Shown: positions 54,785 to 63,159 of the stretch, piece by piece
Numbering within the stretch: the first letter of the stretch is position 1
How the letters are laid out: each line of letters starts with the position of its first letter
DNA from: Pseudomonas sp. HN11
GTDB lineage: Bacteria; Pseudomonadota; Gammaproteobacteria; Pseudomonadales; Pseudomonadaceae
Length of the DNA: 64,000 nt
Assembly (NCBI RefSeq): GCF_021390155.1
Contig: NZ_CP089985.1
Location: forward strand, 3,607,001 to 3,671,000
Direction of reading: 5' to 3'
Notes under the pieces: generated by a model
Told to the model about the DNA's origin: nothing
The model's database searches: none
What the model saw: the letters and a program-made list of their open reading frames with translations, nothing else
Program-made: the position numbers and the translations under genes

Positions 54785-55713
54785 CGTGGCTTGACCACTA
54801 CCAACAAGTCGGTGAAATACTCCACCTGGATCGGCAGGTTGTCCGCCAGCGACGACAGTGCCGCCGCCGTGTCGTCCAGCTTGAACACGCCGGACACCCG
54901 CAGGTCTTGCAGAGCCAGGGGATCGAAGCGCAGCATGCCATGGCGGTAGCTGGCCAGCGTTTGCAGCACCTCGCTCAGGGGTTGATCGTTGACCTTGAGC
55001 AGGCCACGGGTCCAGGCGTCAGGGTCACTGTTACCAATGGCCTGCGGCGGTTGCGCGCGGCCGTGGTCGAGTACCGAGCGCTGGCCGGCCCTGACCTTGA
55101 CGCCATCACGGGTGTCGCCTTTGACCGCAACGGTGGACTCGATCACCGTGACCACCGTGGTGCCATCCGCCGCGCGTTTGACCAGATAACGCGTGCCCAA
55201 TGCCGTGGCCGTACCTTGGTCGGTACGCACCACGAAGGGCCGTTGCGCATCCTTGGCCACGTTCACCCAGAGTTCGCCTTGCAGCAGTTCGATGACCCGT
55301 TGATGGCCGTCGAATTTCACATCCACGGCCGAATTGCTGTTGAGCTGCAACTGGCTGCCGTCTTCGAGGGCGATCTGCCGGCGCTCGCCGACGCCGGTAC
55401 GCTGGTCGGCCATCCAGACCGGCAGGTGTTGCAGGCCCACCCAGCCGCACAAGACCATGCCGAGCAAGCCTACCACGTGCGCACCACGCGGGCGTCGTGG
55501 GGCGAATGCACGATTCAGGGCCATGCGTGCCGGTTTGGCCGGCAACGTATCGAGGCTGCCCCACAACGCGCCCATGCGTTCGATGGCCACGTCGTGACGC
55601 GGATCGGCCTGGCGCCAGGTGTTGAATGCCTGGCGGTCGGCGTCGCTGACGTCTTCGTCGTGCAGGCGGGTCAACCACTGCGCCGCTTGCTGGATGATCT
55701 GTTCGGCACTCAT
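54781..55713 (-). CDS. FecR-type anti-sigma/sigma regulator
   Basis: The 310-residue protein has a cytoplasmic N-terminal part (AAQWLTRLHDEDVSDADRQA), one transmembrane segment (about residues 77-95, VVGLLGMVLCGWVGLQHL) and a periplasmic FecR domain (GERRQIALEDGSQLQLNSNS, RVIELLQGELWVNVAKDAQR). It overlaps the sigma factor gene as ATGA. In classical systems FecR receives a signal from the N-terminal domain of an outer-membrane receptor; the receptor beside it lacks that domain. Its last bases overlap the convergent activator gene by four. Confidence 0.9.
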   Translation of the reverse strand: MSAEQIIQQAAQWLTRLHDEDVSDADRQAFNTWRQADPRHDVAIERMGALWGSLDTLPAKPARMALNRAFAPRRPRGAHVVGLLGMVLCGWVGLQHLPVWMADQRTGVGERRQIALEDGSQLQLNSNSAVDVKFDGHQRVIELLQGELWVNVAKDAQRPFVVRTDQGTATALGTRYLVKRAADGTTVVTVIESTVAVKGDTRDGVKVRAGQRSVLDHGRAQPPQAIGNSDPDAWTRGLLKVNDQPLSEVLQTLASYRHGMLRFDPLALQDLRVSGVFKLDDTAAALSSLADNLPIQVEYFTDLLVVVKPR

Positions 55714-56252
55714 GCCAGCGGGTCTGCCGGGTGCAGGCTGTGGTAGCAGTGCACCAGGGCGCTGGAGATATAGTTTTTGACGGTGCTGGGGGACACGTCC
55801 AGGCGCGTGGCAATTTCGCTGTAGGTCAGGCCATCGAGGCGGCTCAACAGGAACGCTTCGCGGGCCTTGGCAGGCAAGCCGGCGAGCATCTCGGCGATGC
55901 GTTCCAGGGCTTGCAGCGCCACATGAATCGCCGCTGGATCGGGCATACCGGCGTCTTCACACTGGATCACCAGCGCTTCCATGTAGGCTTTTTCGATGCG
56001 ACGACGACGGGCACCATCGATCAACAACCGCCCTGCCGTGGTGGCCAGGAATGCGCGCGGCTCCTGGATCTGTTGGGGTTCGGCCAGCATCAATACGCGA
56101 ATGAAGGCGTCATGGGCGAGGTCCGCCGCATGCTGGGAACACCCGAGTTTTCTGCGCAGCCAACCGTGCAACCAGCCATGGTGCTCGCTGTACATCGCCG
56201 TAAGGGTCTGCTGCCGGACGGAGTCATCCAGCGCGGCCGGAATGTCATGCAT
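55710..56252 (-). CDS. ECF sigma factor (FecI-like)
   Basis: The ATG at 56252 is chosen over an in-frame TTG at 56258. The 180-residue protein has region 2 (LRRKLGCSQHAADLAHDAFI) and region 4 (RLDGLTYSEIATRLDVSPST) of FecI-type sigma factors. It would direct transcription of the receptor gene upstream when released by FecR. Its gene lies 76 bp after the receptor gene, so all three may share one transcript, an order different from fecIR-fecA. Confidence 0.9.
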   Translation of the reverse strand: MHDIPAALDDSVRQQTLTAMYSEHHGWLHGWLRRKLGCSQHAADLAHDAFIRVLMLAEPQQIQEPRAFLATTAGRLLIDGARRRRIEKAYMEALVIQCEDAGMPDPAAIHVALQALERIAEMLAGLPAKAREAFLLSRLDGLTYSEIATRLDVSPSTVKNYISSALVHCYHSLHPADPLA

Positions 56253-56328
56253 GCGCAAAAAGATCTCAAATGGGAAGAGTTACCAATTGCGCAGACAATG
56301 CCAGTAAAACGGTGTTAGGGCAAGGGCC

Positions 56329-58446
56329 TCAGCGCCAGCTCCAAGAGACGCCGGTATAGATGCCACGGCCATCGGCCGGAGTGGAACGCGCGACATCCAG
56401 GCCTTTATCGTCATATCCCGGCGTGACGGTGTTGGCGTAACGACGGTTGCTGAGGTTGCGCAGGTCGACCCAGGCTTGCCAATCCTGCTGGGGTGCCTCG
56501 TAGCCGAAGGTAGCGCCGAAGATCGTGTAGGAGGCAGCGTAGTAGGAATTGGCGTAATCCACCGCCACTTTTGATGAATGCTCGGTGTTGAGGCTGGTGT
56601 AGAAACCGGTCGGATGGTTGTAGCGTACTTGCGCCTGATAGTAGTGCTTGGGGATGCCCGGCAGCGTGTTGTCGCCGAAACGGTCGTCGTCGCGGTAGTG
56701 GAAGTCGCTGAAGGTGTAGGCCTGGCGCAGGCTGAGCTGGCCGTTGTGGCCACCGTCCCACAATGGGCTGAGCAGGCTCAGTTCCATGCCCTGGTGAATC
56801 GTGGGACTGGCGTTGTTTTCGGCAACGATGGCGTTGCTGGACGACGTCTGGGCCTGGGTTTCTACTGTGAGCAACTCATGGCGCACTTCGGAGCGGTACA
56901 GCGCCAAGTCCCACTGGCCGAGCCATGCTTCCCCACGCCCACCGATTTCCAGGGTGGTGGCGGTCTGGTTTTTCAGGCTCACGCCTTCCCGCTGCAGGCC
57001 TGTGGCCGCGCCACTGCCAGCGGGGAAATACTTGTTGGAACCCCAGATCATCGACCACGCATGGGGCGGCTCCACCGAACGGCTCAGGTTGCCGTACACC
57101 TGCAATTGCGGGGTGACGTCATAACGCAGGCCGATGCGCGGCGCATAGTCCCAATCGTGCTGGCTGAGTGGCGCCTGGCCTTCTGGGAAGGTGACCTGGG
57201 TTTCGCGTCGGGTGTAGATCGCGGCCAGGCCGGTGGTCAGCCACAGGTCGGAGGCCAATTCCAGGTCGTTACCGATATGCAGCACGGTATCGGAACCCAG
57301 GTAGCTGTAGTCGCGGGTCTTGGTGCCAGGCGCGTAGATCGCCGTGTTGCCGGCAGGCGTGCGCACGTATTCCGATGCGCCGTTATTGGGCATCGCCTGG
57401 GTGGTGCGCAGGCCGACGGTGGTCTTGCTGTCGTGGCTGAACAGCGTGTCCTGGCGGATATAATTGAAGGTGCTGCTGATATCGGTGTAGGCGACTTTCA
57501 GGCGGTTGGTGCCTTCGCGCAGGTCCATCGGGTAGTCGTGGTACGCCAGCCCGACTTCCACTCGGGAATTGTCATCCAACTGCAAGGCAGTCTTGTTGGC
57601 GATCCAGGTGGAGCCGGGTTGCAGGCGCTTGGAGTCGCGGGCGGCGTTGAGGCTGTTGGCCGCGCGTGGGTCATGGCTGATCTGGCTACGCGTGAGTTTG
57701 CCGGGGGTGTCGTTGGTGGTTTCGCGGTAGCGGAAATAGAAGCGGGTCTCCAGGTCCGGGTTGAACCGGTAGCCGAAATTGGCTGCCACGCCTTTGCCGG
57801 TGCCGGCGCTCTGGCGCTGGTAGCCGTCGGATTCGGAGTCGGTGAGGCTGATGTAGTAGTCGGCGTCCCCCAGCACCTGGCCCGAGCTGATCTCGCGCTG
57901 GGCATAGCCTTTGCTGCCGACTTCATAACGCAGTTGCAGCTTGGGTGCGTCGTGACCGGTGCGGGTCACGTAGTTGACCGCGCCGCCCAGGGCCAATGCG
58001 CCCTGGTCAAAACCATTGGCGCCACGCAGCACTTCGACGCGGCTTTGCCACAAGGGGTCTTTCAACTCATAGGGGGTACCGCCAGGGCCCGTCAGCGGCA
58101 GGCCGTCGAACATTTCGTACAAGCCGGAGGCATGGGAACCGGGACTGCGGTTCAGGCCCGAACCGCGAATCGAGAGTTTCACCCCTTCGTTGTTCGCCGC
58201 CTTGGCGTACACCCCGGCCTGGTACTTGAACACGTCTTCGTTGGTACTCACGCGCCCTTGGTGCACGCTGTTCATGTCGATGAAGTTGGCGCCGCCGGGC
58301 ACGCTCTTGAGCTGCGCCTCGGCCACTTCACCGACGCTGGCTTCGCTGCTGGTGACTTCGACCGGGGCCAATTGCAGGCCTTCGGCGTGCACCAGCGAGC
58401 TGAACGTCAGGGCAGCAAACAGGAACGGAGGGTGGCGCAACAGCAT
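56329..58446 (-). CDS. TonB-dependent outer-membrane receptor without signalling domain
   Basis: ATG 58446 follows AAGGACC. The 705-residue protein has a signal peptide (about 1-21), a plug domain that begins at once (VEVTSSEASVGEV, residues about 28-150, LSIRGSGLNRSPG) and a 22-strand barrel ending in the aromatic SWSWR. The ~80-residue N-terminal STN domain of transducing receptors such as FecA is absent. The plug and barrel look like siderophore or iron-complex receptors. Iron or a similar scarce nutrient is the likely cargo, given the FecI/FecR genes downstream; no Fur box is obvious. Confidence 0.9.
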   Translation of the reverse strand: MLLRHPPFLFAALTFSSLVHAEGLQLAPVEVTSSEASVGEVAEAQLKSVPGGANFIDMNSVHQGRVSTNEDVFKYQAGVYAKAANNEGVKLSIRGSGLNRSPGSHASGLYEMFDGLPLTGPGGTPYELKDPLWQSRVEVLRGANGFDQGALALGGAVNYVTRTGHDAPKLQLRYEVGSKGYAQREISSGQVLGDADYYISLTDSESDGYQRQSAGTGKGVAANFGYRFNPDLETRFYFRYRETTNDTPGKLTRSQISHDPRAANSLNAARDSKRLQPGSTWIANKTALQLDDNSRVEVGLAYHDYPMDLREGTNRLKVAYTDISSTFNYIRQDTLFSHDSKTTVGLRTTQAMPNNGASEYVRTPAGNTAIYAPGTKTRDYSYLGSDTVLHIGNDLELASDLWLTTGLAAIYTRRETQVTFPEGQAPLSQHDWDYAPRIGLRYDVTPQLQVYGNLSRSVEPPHAWSMIWGSNKYFPAGSGAATGLQREGVSLKNQTATTLEIGGRGEAWLGQWDLALYRSEVRHELLTVETQAQTSSSNAIVAENNASPTIHQGMELSLLSPLWDGGHNGQLSLRQAYTFSDFHYRDDDRFGDNTLPGIPKHYYQAQVRYNHPTGFYTSLNTEHSSKVAVDYANSYYAASYTIFGATFGYEAPQQDWQAWVDLRNLSNRRYANTVTPGYDDKGLDVARSTPADGRGIYTGVSWSWR

Positions 58447-58511
58447 CAAACAGGTCCTTGGAATTCAGGGGGCACGTGGTGGGAAGGCATGGACCTGCGC
58501 GAAGTCACTCC

Positions 58512-58802
58512 TTATTTACAGTCCAGACCCTTCCCCTTTTCAGGTCGCATCAGCATTTGCAGTAGTTCATCGGCTTCCGACCCTGGCGCAAGCCTGAAAC
58601 CATACATTTCATCCGTCGCAAGGATCTCGCGCAGGACATCGAGCAATTGCGCCTCGGTCGGCGCGTCACGCAGGAGTTTGTGTGCGGCCAGTAACCGTTC
58701 GGGAGAAACATCCTGACCACTCGCCGCATCGATTACGGCAAACAGCATAAAACGCAAACGTATTTCTCGTTCAGTAGGCCAAACCGTTTTTCGTTTACCC
58801 AT
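58512..58802 (-). CDS. Small hypothetical protein
   Basis: The 96-residue soluble, mainly helical protein (EREIRLRFMLFAVIDAASGQ, SPERLLAAHKLLRDAPTEAQ) is not recognised. It lies 65 bp upstream of the receptor gene on the same strand and may be part of its transcript. There is no signal peptide or cysteine cluster until the terminal LDCK. Confidence 0.6.
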   Translation of the reverse strand: MGKRKTVWPTEREIRLRFMLFAVIDAASGQDVSPERLLAAHKLLRDAPTEAQLLDVLREILATDEMYGFRLAPGSEADELLQMLMRPEKGKGLDCK

Positions 58803-58936
58803 GGTTAAGGCCTCGCATTACGGAAAAATCCGAGGCTATTGATGACCGAGAGGCGTTTCAAGCACAGGGTCGCAAGATAGGCAGAATCCTACATAGGAAA
58901 ACGAAACACCTTACTTATATGCTGATGCCGACCCGT

Positions 58937-59686
58937 TTACTGCACCGGCAGAAAGTTCATCAGCAACAAGCTCTGCGCGTAGTTGAGACCGATGCGCCGG
59001 TAGCGTTCGTCGAGCATCTGAGTGAGCAGATCGAGGCGTGCCACGACTTTGCCGAATTCCACCGCAAAACTGAGGTTACTGCCCTCCTCCGATATCTCGT
59101 TGGAGAACAACAACAGCACGCCATTGGCATCCTGGCGCTTGCTCAGCAGCCAGGTGGCCTTCTCGATGTTGCGCGCGGCATTGCTGACGAATTCAGGGTT
59201 GATCGCGTTGGTGATATAGAACTCAGTGCGTCCCCCGTGAGCGGTCACAATCATGCTGCCGATGGCGTAGATAAACGCACCGACCCGGTCGCCCTTGAAC
59301 TCTGGACTCAACGAGTAGCTCAGTGCGACCAGATCACGGCGATCCCCAAGGGCAGGCAACGCTTGACGCAACTCGATGGCCTGGCGAATTTCGCGCGCAG
59401 CGGTGACCGCGTCTGGATAACCTGACTGACGCCACTGGTTGGGATTACGCAGATAGAGCTTGTTCATAATCAAATACAGGCTTTGCAGATTGTCGCGCAT
59501 GCCCAACGTCGCCATGCGATCGACACTGGTCTGAAAGAACTCGTCAGGCTTGCCATTGCTGAATTGCCTGGCGATATCCCGCCCCTGCTGCTGACTGCAA
59601 CCGCTGGCACAGAGCATCAGTAAGCCAGCCAGCAGCACTGGCCGACGCATCCGTCGAAGGTTGAAACAAGCAAACGTGCGGTCCAT
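58937..59686 (-). CDS. Hypothetical lipoprotein
   Basis: The frame opens at 59740; ATG codons at 59686 and 59650 are the likeliest starts, the latter giving MRRPVLLAGLLMLCASGC, a clean lipoprotein signal with lipobox ASGC. The mature ~200 residues are mainly helical (NLQSLYLIMNKLYLRNPNQW, REIRQAIELRQALPALGDRR, FIYAIGSMIVTAHGGRTEFY) and end LLMNFLPVQ. I do not recognise the family. The N-terminal choice changes the length by 12 residues but not the lipoprotein call. Confidence 0.7.
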   Translation of the reverse strand: MDRTFACFNLRRMRRPVLLAGLLMLCASGCSQQQGRDIARQFSNGKPDEFFQTSVDRMATLGMRDNLQSLYLIMNKLYLRNPNQWRQSGYPDAVTAAREIRQAIELRQALPALGDRRDLVALSYSLSPEFKGDRVGAFIYAIGSMIVTAHGGRTEFYITNAINPEFVSNAARNIEKATWLLSKRQDANGVLLLFSNEISEEGSNLSFAVEFGKVVARLDLLTQMLDERYRRIGLNYAQSLLLMNFLPVQ

Positions 59687-59977
59687 CGACACCCGATCTG
59701 ATTCATCTGCCCACACGAGGTATCGGCGGGGCTGGGACAAGGATAGAGCGGAGAAATCCAGAAAAGTGCAATGGTGCTGCGCAGATAGTTGTAAGCAAAG
59801 GCCGCCGGGGCGGTGAAAAGGCGCATCGTGACGGTTTTTTTTCAGGGTCTATACTGTTTGTAACAGCTGCGTGTGTTGTTGGCGATTCAGGGCAGTATTT
59901 CGACTTTGAAGGGTCTGGTGCGTTTGCCTACATCGCCCCGGCATACTCACCAGCAGCTGTACTTGAGGGTGACGGCA

Positions 59978-60052
59978 ATGAAACATCCAATTCGCGCGCA
60001 AATGGTTGTTCAGGTGATTTGCCTGCTGTCGGTGGCACAGCTTTTTTGCTGA
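59978..60052 (+). CDS. Possible 24-residue hydrophobic peptide
   Basis: ATG 59978 follows GAGGGTGA and opens MKHPIRAQMVVQVICLLSVA then QLFC and TGA. This is a small basic-then-hydrophobic peptide, as seen for small membrane proteins or type I toxins. A TATACT sequence at 59850-59855 could be its -10 box. The rest of the gap between 59687 and 60161 has no other gene. Speculative but with a good ribosome site. Confidence 0.3.
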   Translation: MKHPIRAQMVVQVICLLSVAQLFC

Positions 60053-60126
60053 GCCTAGTGTCTCGGTGTTAAAAGTCAGCCGCAGTAGCGGCGGTGGCAA
60101 GTATTGCCCGCCAAAAATCATAATCC

Positions 60127-60150
60127 GGCCCGACACTCGAATGCCGGGCC
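60127..60150 (-). terminator. Terminator-like hairpin
   Basis: GGCCCG (60127-60132) and CGGGCC (60145-60150) pair, with further matches inward, 12 bp beyond the stop of the minus-strand membrane protein gene. On that strand the hairpin is followed by GGATTATGATTTTTGG, only moderately T-rich. Confidence 0.5.
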
Positions 60151-60161
60151 AGAACGTGTAG

Positions 60162-60518
60162 CTACAGCAAGACAGTGGCCAACATGCCCAATGCGCCCAG
60201 GCAAAAGCCGATCAATGCGCCCCGTCCGGGAAACTCCTGGAACAGTACCCAGATCACAATAGGTTCCAGCAGCAATAACGACGTCACGGAAACCACCGTG
60301 ACCACCCAGATATCACCGACCGCCAGATACCCCAGCCAATAAGCGCCCAGTAGACAAAGCCCGGCAAAACACATCACCACCACCGGCATGATGAACGCCT
60401 GCCATGAGCCATCGCTGGCTTGGGCCAGCTTGGCGGTCACCACCTCACTGTAGATTGCACAAAACTCACCCAAGACCATCAATCCTAGAGCAGAAACTCC
60501 GAGTAGTTCTTTGGACAT
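60162..60518 (-). CDS. Small four-helix membrane protein (SMR/EamA-like)
   Basis: The 118-residue protein is almost wholly hydrophobic, with four predicted membrane helices (VSALGLMVLGEFCAIYSEVV, FIMPVVVMCFAGLCLLGAYW, IWVVTVVSVTSLLLLEPIVI and LIGFCLGALGMLATVLL). The size, helix count and the early Glu in the first helix resemble small multidrug resistance or half-EamA transporters. An AAGGAG site precedes ATG 60518. The start overlaps a smaller frame that runs from 60646. Confidence 0.7.
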   Translation of the reverse strand: MSKELLGVSALGLMVLGEFCAIYSEVVTAKLAQASDGSWQAFIMPVVVMCFAGLCLLGAYWLGYLAVGDIWVVTVVSVTSLLLLEPIVIWVLFQEFPGRGALIGFCLGALGMLATVLL

Positions 60519-60646
60519 ATCAAAAACTCCTTCGTATTCAACGCAATATTTTTCAACTCCCAGCCAGCGATACCGCGACCCAGAGTGTCGTTGCAGTGAT
60601 ACGAAGCAGCCTTGAACAGACCTGAATTACCGAAGTGCTTTTGCAT
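60485..60646 (-). CDS. Possible 53-residue peptide overlapping the membrane protein gene
   Basis: ATG 60646 follows AAGGAA by six bases and encodes MQKHFGNSGLFKAASYHCND and on to KNYSEFLL, ending in TAG 34 bases inside the next gene. It has two cysteines and no hydrophobic segment. Overlap with the membrane protein start suggests translational coupling. I know no family for it. It could be a leader peptide for the transporter gene. Confidence 0.35.
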   Translation of the reverse strand: MQKHFGNSGLFKAASYHCNDTLGRGIAGWELKNIALNTKEFLICPKNYSEFLL

Positions 60647-60770
60647 GCTCATTTCCTTGTATAGCGGTGAGTCTCAGCGACCCGATGACGTACGCGGCCT
60701 GATCGCCAACTTCACACCCAGTTGGAACCGCAGTGACGCGGCAAACCCGCGGCTGCGCCAATCCACGGAG

Positions 60771-61217
60771 TCAATAAACCAGCCCAACACATTGATCGTT
60801 TTCGACAGGAAAAAACTTGAGGAGAAGTGTTTTAAGAGGGTAATGCTGCGACTGAACTTCATAAGTCACGTTGGTAAAACTATCTGCGTCAGCTCCGTTA
60901 CCCGCGTTCGAAGCCTCAGAAACCTTCACCAGCCGGACATTTGAAACATCCCCCACGAGAGATCGGACCTGATTCCATCCAATCAATGGGTAGTCCGCGG
61001 ACTTGAGGCATAGCAGGGACTGCCATCGCGCCTGGTCTCCTTGCTCATATGCCGAAATGGCCTGTGCGGCGAGCTTGAGCGTGCCTTGTGCGCCTGCAGG
61101 GCTTGATAGCGGTTCTGAATGTTGCGGGGTTGAACACCCCGCCATCACCAGGCAGGCGAGCAATGTGGCCAGCCCTGTAAACAGGGTCGAGGCGCTAGGT
61201 GGCATACGATTTCTCAT
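60771..61217 (-). CDS. Hypothetical lipoprotein
   Basis: The 148-residue protein starts at ATG 61217 with a lipoprotein signal (TGLATLLACLVMAGC, lipobox VMAGC). The mature part (AAQAISAYEQGDQARWQSLL, VRSLVGDVSNVRLVKVSEAS, VTYEVQSQHYPLKTLLLKFF) looks like a small NTF2/DUF4878-type fold with a long helix then strands, but this is not certain. It lies downstream of another lipoprotein gene, separated by a terminator. Confidence 0.65.
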   Translation of the reverse strand: MRNRMPPSASTLFTGLATLLACLVMAGCSTPQHSEPLSSPAGAQGTLKLAAQAISAYEQGDQARWQSLLCLKSADYPLIGWNQVRSLVGDVSNVRLVKVSEASNAGNGADADSFTNVTYEVQSQHYPLKTLLLKFFPVENDQCVGLVY

Positions 61218-61223
61218 CCTTTA

Positions 61224-61259
61224 AAAGCAAATGCCCCGACATAGCGGGGCATTTGCTTT
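61224..61259 (-). terminator. Strong terminator hairpin
   Basis: AAAGCAAATGCCCCG at 61224-61238 and its exact complement at 61245-61259 form a 15-bp stem with a six-base loop. It overlaps the stop codon of the minus-strand lipoprotein gene ending at 61258 and lies just upstream of the next lipoprotein gene. Confidence 0.85.
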
Positions 61260-61746
61260 ATTTGGCTTGGCGAAGCACGAGCTCCGACAGACGGGTCTTA
61301 ACTCGGAAGCAGAACTCACGAATCTGGAATTGATAAGCGGGCATAACCATATAGTTCAAATCAGGACCCAAGGAATCCTTGATTTCCATATATTTAGCGG
61401 TCTTGGAAGCAATGGCTTGGTACTCCGCCTCGTATTTAACGTAAGACGGCTTGTTGTAAACCTTCAAAACATCCAGCTCTTTACGGCATTGCTCAGCGCG
61501 ACTTGTTTCTGATTCTGGCTGAGCGGCCTCTGGAGAGGCGTGGCCTAGGGGGTCAGCACTGGCGTTCGCAGGTGCAGCCTCATATCGCACAGTGTAATTG
61601 GGTGACGACGAAGGGGCGACTTCAGATGGTGCTTCATGGACGACGGCAGGAGGTGGAGTCACTTCAGGTGTTTTTTCTGGAGTTTTCGTAGCGCATCCTG
61701 CGAGAGCAAGTCCTACCACTACAACGATGCCACACATTTTATCCAT
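61258..61746 (-). CDS. Hypothetical lipoprotein with proline-rich linker
   Basis: ATG 61746 gives 162 residues starting MDKMCGIVVVVGLALAGC, a lipoprotein signal (lipobox LAGC). A proline/alanine/glutamate-rich linker (residues about 20-80, TPEVTPPPAVVHEAPSEVAP) leads to a helical C-terminal domain (RAEQCRKELDVLKVYNKPSY, YQFQIREFCFRVKTRLSELV). This layout suits a periplasm-spanning lipoprotein. Family unknown. Confidence 0.65.
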   Translation of the reverse strand: MDKMCGIVVVVGLALAGCATKTPEKTPEVTPPPAVVHEAPSEVAPSSSPNYTVRYEAAPANASADPLGHASPEAAQPESETSRAEQCRKELDVLKVYNKPSYVKYEAEYQAIASKTAKYMEIKDSLGPDLNYMVMPAYQFQIREFCFRVKTRLSELVLRQAK

Positions 61747-62366
61747 CGGTTTCACCAAGAGGTCATTATGGTTGGCTGAGTCGTTAGGTTCTGGGTAAAA
61801 GTAATAACTCGCTCAATAATCGAGCGTAAGTTTTCTACCAGACTCAAGGCGCTCAGCCTCTCTTCCTTGAGCGCACAGATGGACGATAATAGTAAAAAAA
61901 CAAAGACATGACGAGAAAAAGCTCGTCAGAAAATCCACATATCAAGTGGGACAATTGCTGTAAGCCCATACTGCGCATGTCAACCCCAGAAACACCAAAG
62001 CCCTGCATTCACGAGGCTTTCGTTTGGACCTTGGCGGGAAACCAGGGATTCGAACCCTGAAGACGCTATTAAGGAGTTATCAGGAAGCGGTTTTAGAGCG
62101 CCAGCTTGGAAAGCTGCTCGCTCGCAAAAGATGCCCTCTTCATTGCAGGACCACCGAAGAAAGCAAGCCCGAGCTAGTTAAGGCGTATCGCGAAATAGCA
62201 CCTGCTCAAGTCCGTCCTTCGCAGCAGGATCCATCACGGCATATCTTGTTACAACCATTCACCCGTAGGCACCGCCCATAAAGAACTTCAAACTTTTGTC
62301 CTAGTCCTAATGCAAGGCGTGCTTTAAACCGTGAGCGCCTGCTGACAACCCATAGAGGTTCACAAA
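61747..62366. other. Gene-poor stretch containing the distal copy of the tRNA-Ser end
   Basis: About 620 bp without a convincing gene. It holds a diverged copy (61988-62073) of the tRNA-Ser 3' end with its terminator, then about 290 bp (62074-62366) of lower coding character that includes no frame I trust. The glycine-zipper gene begins at its right edge. Confidence 0.5.
61988..62073. repeat. Direct repeat, distal copy of tRNA-Ser 3' end plus terminator (att-like)
   Basis: This 86-bp segment aligns without gaps to 63160-63245, with about ten mismatches. The part that matches the tRNA (from TGGCGGGAAACC on) is nearly identical; the part that matches the terminator is more diverged and its stem is spoiled. 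It lacks the anticodon arm and 5' half, so it is not a gene. It marks the far edge of a small element at the tRNA. Confidence 0.8.
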
Positions 62367-62798
62367 ATGAAAATGACACTACCCGCCCTGGTTCTGGGTG
62401 TCCTAATTTCGCAAGGAGCGATGGCAGCCGGAGATGGCACAGCCGCTTTAGGAGGCGGCGTTGGTGGTGCACTCGGTAATATCGTAGGCCAACAGCTTGG
62501 CGGATCGACTGGCGCTGCGGTAGGTGCAGGCGTAGGTGGTGCCGCCGGCAGTGCTGTCGGCGCTCAAAGAGGCAACAGAGCGGAAGCTGCATTAGGTGGC
62601 GGTATCGGCTCGGCGGGCGGCTCACTCATTGGTAATCGTCTCGGCGGCACAACTGGCTCGACTATCGGTGCGGGTCTCGGCGGCGCTGCGGGTGGCGCGC
62701 TAGGCAACAACCTGGCGGATGATGAGAGCAATCATCGGTCGGATGGTAAGAAGCACAAAGGCAACAACAAGCATAAACACAAGAACAAGCATCGTTAG
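62367..62798 (+). CDS. Glycine-zipper protein with basic tail
   Basis: The 143-residue protein has a signal peptide (MKMTLPALVLGVLISQGAMA), three rounds of glycine-zipper repeat (ALGGGVGGALGNIVGQQLGG, AVGAGVGGAAGSAVGAQRGN, TIGAGLGGAAGGALGNNLAD) and a very basic Lys/His/Asn tail (HKGNNKHKHKNKHR). Such YMGG/glycine-zipper proteins insert into membranes or line pores. It lies inside the small tRNA-Ser-bounded element and is its only intact gene. Confidence 0.75.
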   Translation: MKMTLPALVLGVLISQGAMAAGDGTAALGGGVGGALGNIVGQQLGGSTGAAVGAGVGGAAGSAVGAQRGNRAEAALGGGIGSAGGSLIGNRLGGTTGSTIGAGLGGAAGGALGNNLADDESNHRSDGKKHKGNNKHKHKNKHR

Positions 62799-62942
62799 TT
62801 TCTGACGCTGTTGCATCGAAGCCCGTGATACGGGGCGCCCAGTTTGAGCAAGCCTCCCGGCACTACCGCTCAACCTACGCCTCGCCGTTGATGTCGGACA
62901 TTCAACTGGCCCAGGCGATCGCAGCTTCCCTGTGACAGCGGC

Positions 62943-63152
62943 TTGCCAGCTTTCATCTGCACCGGGCTTCATGGGGGTGCGCTGAATGACTTGGGCGTAC
63001 TGGTTGAGCGCATGATTGCGCAGAGATGCGTCCGTGGAGTTCGTAACCCTTATCTGATCGTCACTGAGGACGGGAGACAGGTGACTAAGCACATGCTGCG
63101 ACTGCGCTTTGACGATGCCCGAGATAAGACAATTGTCATTGCCAGGGAGGAA
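62943..63152 (+). pseudogene. Tyrosine-recombinase (phage integrase) fragment
   Basis: The frame reads LNDLGVLVERMIAQRCVRGV and NPYLIVTEDGRQVTKHMLRL then RFDDARDKT, which matches the region of phage integrases between the core-domain helices and the catalytic Arg-rich part. Both ends are missing: the N-terminal half and the catalytic His/Tyr part are gone. A further unidentified fragment ending AQAIAASL and TGA precedes it (about 62823-62935). The fragment lies directly beside tRNA-Ser, as expected for a decayed integrative element. Confidence 0.7.
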
Positions 63153-63159
63153 CGGACCG

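Noticed and set aside
62031..62073. A second tRNA-Ser gene
   Set aside because: Only the 3' part (acceptor, T arm, part of the variable arm) is present; there is no anticodon arm or 5' half. It is an att-like repeat.
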